Origin: Vitis vinifera
Lineage: Eukaryota; Streptophyta; Magnoliopsida; Vitales; Vitaceae
Length of the DNA stretch: 64,000 nucleotides
NCBI RefSeq assembly: GCF_030704535.1
Contig: NC_081815.1
Location: forward strand, 2,061,001-2,125,000
Direction: 5' to 3'
A program made the position numbers and the translations under genes. The notes beneath the pieces were generated by a model that saw nothing but the letters and a program-made list of their open reading frames with translations, was not told the DNA's origin and searched no databases. Every line of letters begins with the position of its first letter. Positions within the stretch are counted from its first letter, which is position 1. Below, in pieces: positions 42,023-55,133 of this stretch.

Positions 42023-45000
42023 ATGGATCTACTTCCAGCGGAGATCCCGCAGATCGCGAAGCGGCATGGGTTCAGGTCTCTGAAGCTGTTGAACGTGGAC
42101 ATGGACCAAGCGCTCGGAGACGAGCCCTTCGGAGTTGACTACGGAAGACTCGAAAATGGTCTCCATTACTATGTCCGATCCAATTCCAAGCCCAAAATGA
42201 GAGCCGCCCTAGCTCTCGCCGTCAAGGCCGGGTAGGACTACTCTTTTCTGGCTACGCATTGTTATTTTTGAATGAATTTGGCTGGTGTTTATTTGGTTGC
42301 TGAGGAAAGAAGAGAAAAGAAGAGAAAATGATCTTTTTTTTTTTTTTTTGTTATATATTATCTTTTCTCGATTAAGACAGAGAAAATTCGGAATTGCATT
42401 TTCTATTGTTTCTTTAAGTTCTCTTAGCCGCCAGACGGAGCATTTGGGTTGTTGGAGTCTAATTTGTTGAATTAAGGTTGTTTGGTTTATAAGTTTTGAA
42501 TGAATTTGATTGGCGATTTGTTTTTTGATATTTTCTTAACTCAATTCAGGAAAAGAAAATTTCAGAAATTTCATTTTTTTTTTTCTTATTTCTTTAAGTT
42601 TTTCTAGCCACTGAACGGAGCATTGGGATTGTTGGAGAATTCTGGTTTGTTGAATTTAAGATTGTTTGCAATATAATTTTCTTGGATTGTATTGTTACTT
42701 TAGCCATTTATTTTGTTTTTCAATAATTTTTCTGGAAATTTTCAGAATTAAGTTGTAGAATGTTTATTTAGCTGGGTTTTGTGTACTTCAATATTTGACA
42801 AAATTGGAATATTGGGTTAAAGTTTGAAAGCTGAAATCATATTTAGCAATGAAATATATTTGATTGTGCAATTGGAATTGCATAATAGGGTAATGTTTTG
42901 GGGGAAGGAACTGCTTGGATGGTTATCATTTGAGGTCTTTAATTAAAGGAAAATGAAAATTCCTTCAACTGCTTGGATGGTTATCATTTGAGGTCTTTAA
43001 TTAAAGGAGAATGAAAATTCCTTCATTTGATTGGATGGTTATCATTTGAGGTCTTTAATTAAAGGAGAATGAAAATTCCTTCTATCTATATGTCTTTTTT
43101 TCCTCTTCATGCTGGTTTACTTCACTGCTCATCCCAGGCTTTTTGCATATAAACCAGGTTGATTTTTAAAGATGCTAGTCTTAGTTTTTGATCCTTTCTA
43201 TTATTGATCAATGATCCAAACTTCACTTACAGGAACGAAATATTATTTCAGTTAGGAGTATGGTTCCCTTTTCTTGATAAGCAAATAGAAGGATATGATT
43301 ATATTAAACAACCTAACAGAAAAGGGACACAAAACAAGTCCATAGGAATAAAGAGTTATTTTTGCTTATCCAAAAAAGAAAAAAAGAGGACGAGATAGAG
43401 TATGGTTCCTTGTTTTCAAGTTAAACCCCATCTCTAAAAAGACCTCCAACTGTAACTACCAATGATTAAGAACAACTATGATGCTTGATTATTATGACGG
43501 CCACAACAAATGTTTCTTTATATGGATAATAAAATGGTGACTAAGCCAGAAGACATGACCCTATAGATGAAGCAAAAGAATGATAAAGTAGCAAATACTT
43601 ATCAGAAAACCTCCATAAAGATGTCATCCAAGACTTATGAATATATGAATGAAAAAAAAAATGTGGGGGATAAGAAAACTCCAAAGGACTTTGATTCAAA
43701 CATTAATCAGTGTGACACAGTGTGTATGCAGCATCATTTGTTAACATTTTCCCCTGTTTGTGGGAAAACTGCTGCATGATATTCCAATTATGTAACAATC
43801 TTTTGAAAATAGGAATCAACAAGTTTGTGCCCCTTATCATATTCATCACAAGTTGGGCGAAACTTCTTTTTCTGCAGCCACCACATTTAGATCAACATGC
43901 AGATAATGTTTCTTTCAGTATTGAGCATCCTCTTGTGTTTGTATTCATGTTCACCTGCACAAGTCTATCAATGCTGCAAATTCTCTCCCTTCAGAGTTAA
44001 ATGACTTTGACAAGGAGACTTCTGGGTTCCTTCTTTGAGGTTGCTACATTGATACTCCATCCAGTATTTGGAGACCCATGTCATGGTTCTAACAGAAGTC
44101 AAGGACAAGGTATCTGGGTCTTATTCTAACCTCTGGAGCCAATTCCTAGTAAAGCCTTGTTAGCAAGTGGCAAGGAATGATTGCCAATGCTAGATGGTAT
44201 ATTCATGTTCTAGGGTTCTCCCCCATTTTGGCACTCTAGTATATGTTTATGTTACGCATCAGGAGACCGAAAAGAACGATGTGTTGTCACATCAGATGAG
44301 GTGCTTCTATCACATTAGGTTAACACTGATAAGAGAGTTTAGTTCCAGTTCTGACTTTTTGACTAAAATCTAGTTGGACTAGAATAGCATTATCAAGTCT
44401 TGGGTTTCTTTGCTTTTTTCTCTTTTCCCTTATCGTATTTACTTGTGCCTTTTTGAAATGTTAAACAAGCTAATTTATTGGGCTTGTGGCAGTTCAGTTT
44501 TGGAAGAGGAGGATGAGCGGGGAGTTGCTCACATAGTTGAGCATCTTGCTTTCAGTGCCACTAAGAAATATACAAATCATGATATTGTCAAATTTCTGGA
44601 AAGTGTTGGGGCAGAGTTTGGTGCCTGTCAGAATGCAGTAACATCCTCTGATGATACTGTTTACGAGTTATTTGTTCCTGTTGACAAGCCTGAACTATTA
44701 TCTCAGGCCATTTCAGTTTTAGCAGAATTCAGTTCAGAGGTATCAATGCCTACATTCTTGTTTGATAATCATCCCGATGTTTATTTTTGTCTTTTTGTTT
44801 GATCATCTATAGCATGCAGGTTCGAGTCTCCACAGATGATTTGGAAAAAGAGAGAGGAGCTGTCATGGAAGAGTATAGAGGGAACCGAAATGCTAATGGA
44901 CGGATGCAAGATGCTCATTGGGTTCTGATGATGGAAGGTTCGAAGGTGCTGATATTGAGTTTAGCCATTATGACAATTTTCATTCTATACTTTAGTTTTA

Positions 45001-48000
45001 TGCACTCAGGAGGCTTCTTTGCAGCTATTAATTTCCTTTCTTATAGTATGACTGAAGAACAGTGAAACTTTTTAATATTTATATGGTTTCTACCACATTT
45101 CTACTGTGCCTTTGTCTGTTCCAATGAAATATCATCTTAATAGGCTCCAATCAAGCATTGGTTGACTTATCCTTACTTTGCATCCATGTCCATCATAGAA
45201 AAAGAGAGGAATTGGTTGTGCATTTTTTGCTTTATTCTTTGACACAAGTTTGGTATTTCACATTTTAATTCATTGGAAGCACATTGCAATTTAGTTAATA
45301 CAAAGTAGTTGGACAACAATTTTACAATATTTACATCTTGAGTAATTTCTATGTTTTCAATGCTTTTTAGGGAGGACCCTGAGCAAGGTTTTTTTTTTAT
45401 TGCATCTTGGTTAGCTGATGGCTTGTTGTCCTATCTTTTAAGGAGTTTCATCAAATTTTGTCATTTGTTTGATTGCAGTATGCTGATCGCTTACCAATTG
45501 GACTGGAAAAGGTAATTCGGACAGTTCCTTCTGAGGTTGTGAAGCAATTTTATAGGAAGTGGTACCATTTACACAATATGGCAGTTATAGCTGTTGGGGA
45601 TTTTTCTGATACACAGGTAAGACGTTCTTAATGTCCAATTGCACTATGAACCTAGAGTTATATTTTCATTTCTTGGTTTATTTGGTAACATAAAACTATG
45701 GTTACCTATTCTAGTTATACTTCTTAACAATCTCTCTCTCTCTATGCTTGTTTGCATGCACGTATTCATATATGGCAGAGCGTAGTTGAGTTGATAAGGA
45801 CACATTTTGGACCAAAAAGTTCGGCACATGACCCTTTACCTATACCACATTTTCCAGTTCCATCTCATGAGGAGCCACGATTTTCATGTTTTGTTGAATC
45901 TGAAGCTGCTGGGGTAAGTACTTGATGGATATTATTGTGCACCTCTTAACATATTAACAAACATGCAAGTGTGTTCTTGTGGAAAGTGTCACTGGTAACA
46001 ATTGTCTTATATTTGCCTGTAACAGTCTGCAGTTATGATTAGCTATAAGATGTCAGTTGATGAGCTGAAGACAGTGAAGGACTACAAGGACTTGCTTACA
46101 GAATCAATGTTTCTTTATGCTCTAAACCAGAGATTATTTAAAATATCTCGTAGAAAGGATCCACCCTATTTCTCATGCTCTGCTGCTGCAGATGTTTTAG
46201 TTCGTCCAGTAAAGGCCTATATGATTACATCATCTTGTAAAGAGAAATGCACTATTGAGGCCCTAGAATCGATGCTTATTGAGGTACGCTTTTGATCTCA
46301 GTGTAAGAATTTGCATTTTGTTTTTTTTTTCTTCTTTTTAACTGGTACCTTGCTATTCAGGTTGCAAGGATTCGGCTGCATGGATTTTCAGAACGGGAAA
46401 TTTCTGTTGTTCGAGCTCTACTCATGTCAGAGGTCGAGTCTGCCTATTTGGAGCGTGATCAAATGCAATCATCCAGCTTGCGAGATGAGTACTTACAGGT
46501 ATATTTGAGTTGAAAAGTTCTGGAAGTTCTCCAATTTCTGACTTTGGGTTCAATAAGCTGGCTGAATTATGTCTTTTTGTTTAACTTCTCAGCATTTTCT
46601 CCGCAATGAGCCTGTTGTTGGGATTGAGTATGAGGCACAACTTCAAAAAACTATTCTACCTCGTGAGTAATTTTTTTAGAAAACTATCGCTTTGGTTGGA
46701 AGTGTTTTCTAAAACAGTTTTGAAAAAGTATTTTTTGAAAACTATTTTTAAAAACCGATCTCTAATATTTTTCGTAAAACAAAAGTCTATTTGAGAACTT
46801 AAAATGTTCTTAACCTGTTTTCTATATTTTTAAAAACAACTTTTATTTGTGGTGCTTTATTTTTAATCATTCTCTGTATTTATATAATTATTTCTTAAAA
46901 CAATCCTCAAAAAACATTTGAAAACAACTGAAGGATGTTCTCAGAAAATATTCTATTTTCTACTTTCTGATAGTCAAACATATTTTTTTGTTTTTTTATT
47001 CTCAAAAACAAAAATTTTGAGAATAGTTAAAAAGCAAACCCTATATTACATTCTCAATATTTACTAGTTTTTAGTGTCTTATAATTGAAACAAATACGTA
47101 TGTTTAAATTTTTTCACATCAAATTTTTTTTTTGTTTGTATAGAAATATCAGCATCGGAGATATCCAAGTATTCTGAGAAGCTACAAACATCATGCAGCT
47201 GTGTCATAAAAACAATGGAGCCTTGGGCTACTGCAACGGTAGATGATCTGAAAGCTGTTGTGTCAAAGATCAATTCTCTTGAGGAAGAAGGAAGCATTTC
47301 TCCTTGGGATGATGAACACATCCCTGAGGAAATTGTCAGCATAAAGCCAAATCCAGGGTAAACTTTAACCCAGCCAATTGTTGGATCTCTTTAAAAATAT
47401 TAAAACCAAATGAATCATGGAATATAGGATTGATTCTTTAATTCCTATTGTTGTATTCCAGTTACCTATCATCTGCTCTATAATTCATGATTTAAAATAT
47501 AGACTCAACGCTTTTAGCTATGGAATTGTTAAGATTTTTCCATCCAAAAGCAGGAATATTCCTGCTTCTTTTGCAGTGATTTTGAACTAGAACAGCAATC
47601 TTTACATCCATAGGAATAACAGTGGAATGTTGGAGAACTTTTGGTTTATCTGTGTGCTTTAGTTTGTCTCTGGAGCTTAGGTAGGAATTCTTCTGGAATT
47701 CCAAGGTGGTTCTACTAGGTTCTCTATTGTACCATCATCTCCATTTTTTTTTTAATATATTTAAGTTATTTGATTCCCTTCACTCATCGCTATGGTCACA
47801 CTCTGATAATAATAATTTTTTTGGTTGTATGCATGTGTGTGTGTTTTTGGTGGGGGGGATTTTGTTCTCCTTCTTTCTGTGCATTTCCTGTAATAAAAAA
47901 ATTCATATTCTTTACAATAAGATGTCATGTGGTTCAATTGATGATCAAAGTCATCCAAGCATCCCATATTTGTCATATCCCCTTATGGGGCTTACTTCAA

Positions 48001-51000
48001 TCCTAGTTTATATTTCTTGCTGGTACCCATCAAAACTATGACTTGTCATTTCATTATTGGAATGGAAAATTAAGTGCCAGCAAGATATTTTTGCTTAGAT
48101 TAAGAGTGTGCAAACAACTGATGGCCTGAAAAAACCACCATAACTGGACCAAACCCAAATGGAATGGGATTTACATTTTTTTGTAATTATGATATTTTAT
48201 AGGTTGAAAATTGAATAGACTGGTCCTTTTTATGTTTCCCATTTCAAAATTGAAAATAACAGAGGTAAACTGCCAATTATTTATGTAAATATAAATACAT
48301 GTGTCTTTGTATCTATTAGCTTCTTTGCATTTGAATTTCCATGGTTTACAATATTAAATTTCATGATTTTTCATACTTTTGACCAAATTGATATGTATTA
48401 TTGTAATATGAATTTAGTTATGTATTATTGTAGCAAGAGAGTTTAGTTGTTGCTCATTTGGGTTGTAGTAGAATGATTTGAATCGGACCTAAGGCTTTTT
48501 ACCGGCTGCAAGAGTATTATTAATGTTTTTTGGCTCTCATCCCAAATTGATAAAAAATAGTTTGTGTTCTAACCAAATGAAGCCAACTTAGACCCATTTA
48601 ATTGGTTATTGTTCATGAACCAAACTGATTGGTTTTCTCTTTAGATTTGGTTTGTCTGGTTCTCAGTGCACCCAAACCAACTAGAATGGTTGAGTTAAAT
48701 TTTAATGCTTAAAACTGAACTAACTGAACTGGGCACATCCCTAATTGAGACTATTGTATAATGATTTTTTTTTATTAATATAATCTCATTCACATTTGCC
48801 CAATATTTTGGAGAATAATCTAAACTATCGCTTCTGATCTTTAACATCAATTTTTTAATTTTCATTTTGTGTGGACTGCAGTTTGTATCTGGTTTGACTA
48901 TATTTTCTGCACCTCTGATTGACATAGCTAATTTGTCACCCCAAATTTTCTTTATAGTCTCATGACTAACTTAATATCTTTGGTTCTTGAACTTATTTAA
49001 CAAAACCTAATTTCCAATATAAAATATTTTCCAGGACATGGTCTGGTTTCGGTGGTTTAATTTTGTGATCTGATTTTGTAATTTTAAACTCGGTTAAGTA
49101 TTTTGTTTCAGGAATATTGTGCAGGAGCTTGAATTTTCAAATATTGAAGTTACTGAGTTGATTCTATCAAATGGCATGCGAGTTTGCTATAAGTGTACAG
49201 ACTTCTTTGATGATCAGGTATGAAATTTTATAGGATGGAATAAAGAATTAGAAAATCTAGTGAATTAAAATCCATTCCATTGCTAAAATGGGGATAATAC
49301 CTATAAATCTAAATTCCACTAATTTACCAGAGTTTCATCTCTTGCTGTTAGAATGATGAGCATTATAGGGATCAATTGAAAAACTCTTGTAACAGAATTT
49401 ATTCTTCTATATATCCCTTTTACATGAATAAAATAAATAGTTGTTATTTAAGCACTAAGATGCCTAAAATATCATTTTGCACTTTAAGTGATGAAATGGC
49501 TGATATTGATTGGTCATAGGAATTGACTCTTAAGAAGGTGGTGACGTGTGGAGCACATGGCCTATTGTGACTCTGTCTTTGCTAGGTCAACTATGAAAAG
49601 TTAAGTGTGACAACTGACCAGGGAGAGAATCAAAACCTCTACTCAATTCAAATTTTAATAAGAAAAGCCTAAGATTGAAACTACATAGGTTAGCTAAAAA
49701 GTCCCATTCAGCTCTATCTGGAGACATTTATTAGTAGCTCAGCCTCTTGATCTTTATCGTGCCTTCAAGACTTCAACAGGGAATGTAATTTCCATTCATG
49801 ATCCATGCATTGAGTTCTTTAAAAACATCACAAAATGTGAACATTGGCTTCATTTTGGATCTTACACTCCTTAGAATTCCTGTCACACAAACCCCCCACC
49901 CAAACAAAATAATAATAATAATGAAGCTAAAATCTTATATATGCCAAGTTGGAACATCCCAAATTCCTTGAAACTAATGGTCCTTACCATAAAATTATTT
50001 TTCCCATATGTATACCTTAAAGGTTATTCTAATATATCATGGAGGACCACAAAGTGTACTGAAGGACTCATACTTAATGGCATTGAATCCTGGATCTACC
50101 TTATGCTAAGCAAGGGAGTATTCATCTTCCCCTGAATAGATCCTAATATCGTATAATATGGAGATAAATTCTTTTGCCTATCAAAATGCTAAATATTTTA
50201 TCCCCATCTATTATGGCTTTGTGAGTGTGTGTGTGTGTGTTTGTGTGGAAATATTAACATTGGAGAGATTAAAAAATTGCTGTATCATGTCTAAAGCTAA
50301 CTTCTAGGTGATGGACCACTTGAGAGGGATCTTGAGTTTGTTGTGTATTACCTGCTTATTCAATGTTTTGTAATTGTTCTTCTAGGTTCCATATCTCCCA
50401 GGTTACTACTGCTGGAACTAGAATTTTGCATTGGCTCATGTAAAGTTCAGGTCCTAGAGTAATAGTGGAAAATATTGTAGTAAATAGCATATTTCTCATT
50501 GTATGGTAAGTTTGGAAGGAGAAAAGTCATTTCTTTTTTGAGGGACTTTCTGTAGATGAATTACTTGACTTTCTTGAGCAGTATTTCATGTGAAACATGT
50601 TATTCTTATAACACACTGTTTTTTGACAGGTTCTATTTACAGGTTTCTCTTATGGAGGTTTATCTGAACTTCCAGAAAATGAGTATTTTTCATGCTCAAT
50701 GGGTTCGACCATTGCTGGAGAGATTGGTGTATTTGGTTATAAACCTTCGGTATTAATGGATATGCTTGCTGGTAAAAGAGCTGAAGTTGGTACGAAGGTT
50801 GGAGCATATATGAGAACTTTCTCTGGTGATTGTTCACCATCAGACCTGGAAACTGCTTTACAGGTTTGTTTCCATGGGATTCTCATTTTCCCCTTTCTTA
50901 ATATTCTTTTCAGCTGTAAGGGGGTGAGTGTCTCTTTTCTGTACATCCTGGGCTGCTATTTTAGCGTCTCTTTGTAATACAATACTTTTCTTTACTTATC

Positions 51001-54000
51001 AAAAAAAAAAAATCTTTTCAGTCTAAAAGAATTCACTATTTGTCCTTTCATGTGTTATTGGGACACTTGACCATTAAATAAGACAGGTTTACGCATTTCC
51101 TAAAATTATTAAATTTGTTTATTTTTTTTGCACATTCTTGTGTTTCTTCTGGTTTCTTGGGGTTGTTGGGGAGTGGGCATCTTTGGAATTTTTAAGTGGA
51201 TCTATATAACAACTCTCCAAAGTGGTTTAAGTGCTTTCTTTCCTTGCTTGTAATAAAATTAATGGAAAGAATGAAGCAATTTGGATTAATGCTATTTAAG
51301 TAGGGAAACCCCATTTATGTTGCTAAAGTATCCTACACTTCATTATACTGGATGACATGAAATTAATTAATACCAAGAGAGGGGGTGCAGGTTGATATTG
51401 CTGCCGAAAAGCATATTAAATTAATTGTCTGAGATAATAAATGCCTGACCTTTTATGGTGCCTTGATAACAGCACAATTCCTTCAGTGATGTGAATGCTT
51501 CTTAGATCATCACATTGTTGTGACTCCTTTGTATGTTAGGACTTCAAATTATGTTTGATTTTGCAATTGATTATTCCTTGAATCCATATTCTGCTGTGGA
51601 TTGTATTTTCACCCTATCTCCTATGCTCACAGATTTGTCTCTACCAGTGTGCCGAATCTTGCCCAATGTATGGTAATTGAAACTCTTTTTTTAAAAAATT
51701 TCTTCTCTCTCTCTCTCTCTACTGCATTCTGCCAGCTGCATACCAATGTGTGATTTGTTCCCTTAAGAATCTATTGGTTTTACTATGGCTGTAAGGGTGT
51801 TCTCAGTTGTCGGTTTACAAGGCAGTAATGTTATGGTTAACGTTAAAACCTTCCAGGTCTAACTCACATAGGCCATAAGAAGTCTTCAAATGCAATAAAG
51901 TAACTACTCATATTCTGCTAGAGAGTAATAATTGCTAGTTTGAGATCTACCCTGCTGTTCCTAATGTTGCCAATTTTCTTGTTTGGTTTAAACATGCCCT
52001 AAATAATATTTGGGGAATATCTACTGTCTAGCCCCATCTGCTTTTAATTTAGATTTTTTCTTATTTCCGGTTCAATAGAGCACAGCTTCATGCATTTTTA
52101 TATCAATAACTTCTTTAGTATTTGAAAGAGTGATGAACATATTGTCCCTCACTCTATGTGATGTTGTATCTGATCTCTAATTGATGTGGGGTCTGGCAGC
52201 TTGTATATCAACTATTCACAACAAATGTAAAACCAGGAGAAGAAGAAGTCAAAATAGTGATGCAAATGGCAGAAGAAGCAGTTCATGCTCAAGAAAGGGA
52301 TCCTTACACTGCATTTGCTAATCGTGTGAGGGAGCTCAACTATGGAAACTCCTATTTCTTCAGGGTATATCTGTTATCCTCATTTAAATATCTTACCATC
52401 TCTGTAAGGATCTACTGTTTATAACTTAAGGATAATTACTTTTCATGCAGCCAATTAGGATTAGCGACCTTCGAAAAGTTGATCCATTGAAAGCTTGTCA
52501 ATATTTCAACAATTGCTTCAAGGATCCCTCGACTTTTACTGTTGTGATTGTTGGGAATATTGATCCTGCTATTGCAGGCCCTTTGATATTGCAGTATTTA
52601 GTAAGTCTGTCTCTCAATCTAGCAAGACCAAGAGGCATTAGATATTCCATATTAACTGGATTTGTGTCTCCTTGTAGGGTGGAATACCAAAACCTCCTGA
52701 GCCGATTTTGCATTTCAATCGTGATGATCTCAGGGGTTTACCTTTCACTTTTCCTGCAACTGTGATTAGGTAATCTGCATTGACTTTTCTTTATTTATGT
52801 TAGCGCTGAGCCACAGTTTCAAAACTCAGCAATGGATGAAACTGCAAAAGGGAACAGTTGGGTCAATGCAGTAAGACTGATTAAACCTGTATTGACCCTC
52901 TCTCTCTGCACCCAAATCCCATTGTTGGAAACTAAATGCCCATCTGATGTATTGAATGTGCTTGCAGAGAAGTTGTTCGTAGCCCAATGGTGGAAGCACA
53001 ATGTTCAGTCCAGCTATGTTTTCCTGTGGAGCTGAAGAACGAAACCATGGTGTGGCACTCTTTTGATTCATCTATTAAAAGCTCTAAACTCATATGATTG
53101 ATCATCAACACACCTTTTATGACTTTTGCTAACTGATATTTCCCTCTGCGTGCCTATTCACATTCTTCCATATGGAAAAAAAATGAATGTAGATGCAAGA
53201 GATTCACTTTGTTGGATTTTTAAGCAAACTTTTGGAAACAAAAATAATGCAAGTTCTACGTTTCAAGCATGGGCAGGTGAGTTTGTTTGTGTGTTAGTGT
53301 ATTTTCATTTTTTAAGACCTTTGTTCAGCATTAACCTAACTTTTATTTAAATACATTTATGTCCCAGATATACTCTGCAGGTGTTTCAGTATTTCTAGGT
53401 GGTAATAAGCCCTCAAGAACTGGTGATATCCGTGGTGATATAAGCATAAATTTCTCTTGTGATCCAGACATTTCCTCAACTCTGGTGGGTTCATGTTATG
53501 TTTGCACAAGAAGGGTGTATTATGGTCACTGAGTTCCACTGTATTCTAACAACTGAATGTCCAAATAGCTTACTTTCAAAGTTGGGTGATGTTTCTCAAC
53601 AGGTTGATATTGCATTAGATGAAATATTGCGTGTCCAGGAGGAAGGGTGTTCTGATGAGGATGTTTCAACTGTTCTGGAAATAGAGCAAAGGGCCCATGA
53701 AAATGGTTTGCAGGTAAACTTGATTACACAATACCATTACCATGATATCTCATTCTTCTGTGAAGATGGAGGAAAAGAAAAAAAATTAGAAGTTCATATC
53801 ATTGTCCCAACCATAAATAGCTGTTTCTACTCTTTCAGGAGAATTACTATTGGCTGGATAGAATATTACGCAGCTACCAGTCAAGGGTTTATTTTGGTGA
53901 TGTTGGCACATCTTTTGAGGTTGGTAGCCATGGTTTTGCTTTTCTGCCATCGTGTTGTTTGCCTTAGTTTCTCACATCTCCCAGAAATTGGATTTTGCAT

Positions 54001-55133
54001 TTCCTTGTGAATATGTTTTGTTGCTCATGAGTTATATTCGTGTATGAGGTCAAAAAGACACCATCATATGCATGGAGAACACATTACTTCTGAGAAATGA
54101 GGCTTGCAGTACAAGTTTTATGCTTTTCTTGATTTGCATCTAGTACTGAACAGGCACTCTTATACACATTGGAGAGTAACTGTCACATTGCATTGGATTT
54201 AAGTTCTTTAAGTTTGGATACATCTATCAAAAAAAAAAAAAAGGTTCTTTAAGTTTGGATACATATTGGAACCTCTCTCTCTCTCCCTCTTTTTTTACCT
54301 TATAGATTCCAGCTAATTTTATTCCCACTTACATGATACCTCCATCTATTTTTACCTTATAGATTCCTATTAGTCCACTTACATGATGCTTCCATCTATC
54401 ATTGCCTTATAGGTTCCAGTTAATGTTATTCCCGCGCACATGAAACTTTATACTTCTTTTGTGCATGGCCGTTCAATCCTCAACAAAAGCAGGAGAATAC
54501 TCCTTTATTGTGAAACAGAATCACTGAGGATTAGCAATGGCAATAAATATTGTAATTGAACGATCCTTAATAGCGCATAGGCATTCAATTTCAACAAAGT
54601 GGAAACATATTTGAACACCCTCTTTATTGGCATCCACTTTTACTAACAAAAGTATGCTAGAAAAGTATACTTTTTTTATTCTATCAGAAACTTTTTTCTA
54701 ACTTTGCTTACTTTTCTGGTGAAGGTTCAAGATGAAGGGCGTTCCAAAGTCAGAGAACTGCTGACTCCATCAACTGCACAGTTGGCATTAAAAAGGATAC
54801 TACCTTTCCCTTGCAAAAAACAGTACACAGTTGTGATTCTAATGCCCCAAACATCCCGTGTTAAGTTACTGACATCATTATTCAAATCTACAGATAACAG
54901 TTACAGTAGAAAAGCAAAGGTAAGCCATTCTTGTTCTTGCTCTGTGCTCTATGGTGTTTGTGGAGACATGGCTTCATTTTTAATTTTCAGCACTGGGACA
55001 AAACCATTACCAAAATTTTCCAAACCTAACACCCTAATTTTTCTGGTTGTGGCAGATTTTAGTTGGTGTTGCTGGCCTAACAGTTTTTGCCCTCACTTTG
55101 TGGAGATATTCTCGGAGAACTCTCAAATCTTAG
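42023..55133 (+). CDS. M16 family zinc metallopeptidase (insulinase/pitrilysin type, PQQL-like), 1009 aa
   Basis: Exons: 42023-42231, 44493-44739, 44820-44945, 45479-45616, 45779-45913, 46026-46283, 46361-46498, 46593-46662, 47144-47357, 49112-49217, 50630-50863, 52200-52364, 52451-52600, 52678-52769, 52968-53049, 53193-53276, 53368-53484, 53603-53713, 53839-53919, 54725-54919 and 55056-55133. All phases fit. The inverted zinc motif HxxEH is H83-I-V-E86-H87, and the third ligand Glu (KER, about residue 163) lies 76 residues on, as in M16 enzymes. Two further M16-type halves follow. The family cleaves peptides inside a closed chamber. The N-terminus lacks an obvious transit peptide. The last exon encodes ILVGVAGLTVFALTLW and a short basic tail, a likely membrane anchor at residues 985-1000. 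From memory, the Arabidopsis counterpart neighbours HAG2, as here. Introns carry several repeats. Confidence 0.92.
42911..43084 (+). repeat. Three tandem copies of a 58-bp unit in M16 intron 1
   Basis: Units begin near 42911, 42969 and 43027, each containing ttggatggttatcatttgag and ending aaaattccttc. Copies 2 and 3 share 'aaaggagaatg' where copy 1 has 'aaaggaaaatg'. Confidence 0.9.
43256..43409 (-). mobile_element. 5'-truncated L1-type insertion, minus orientation
   Basis: A 12-bp duplication GAGTATGGTTCC (43256-43267 and 43398-43409) flanks about 130 bp. Read on the minus strand, the insert ends 'tctatttgcttatcaagaaaag', like L1 3' ends in this window. It lies in intron 1 of the M16 gene. 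Confidence 0.75.
46668..47060. repeat. MITE-like AT-rich segment in M16 intron 8
   Basis: Mirrored 'ttttgaaaaagtattttttgaaaac' and 'tttgaaaacaactgaaggatgttctcagaaaat' segments resemble the unit near 30.1-30.5 kb. Ends are not clean enough to define. Confidence 0.3.
48098..48745. mobile_element. Possible non-autonomous DNA transposon in M16 intron 9
   Basis: Opens 'ttaagagtgtgcaaa' and closes 'gggcacatccctaattg', an imperfect inverted pair of a type often seen in plant hAT-like MITEs. The inside holds repeated 'aaccaaac/gaactga' motifs. No secure target duplication was found. Confidence 0.35.
50905..51021 (+). mobile_element. 5'-truncated L1-type insertion with target duplication
   Basis: TCTTTTCAG at 50905-50913 and 51013-51021 flanks 99 bp ending 'gtaatacaatacttttctttacttatc' plus poly(A). 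This is the usual 3' end of an L1-type LINE, severely 5'-truncated. It lies in the M16 gene 41 bp after exon 11. Confidence 0.85.
54203..54264 (+). mobile_element. Tail-only LINE insertion
   Basis: A 21-bp direct repeat (54203-54223 and 54244-54264, core ttctttaagtttggatacat) flanks only 'ctatc', a poly(A) run and a G. It fits target-primed reverse transcription that copied little beyond the tail. It lies in M16 intron 19. Confidence 0.6.

Noticed and set aside
50224-50246. GT microsatellite as a regulatory element
   Set aside because: Short simple repeat in an intron; nothing beyond composition.
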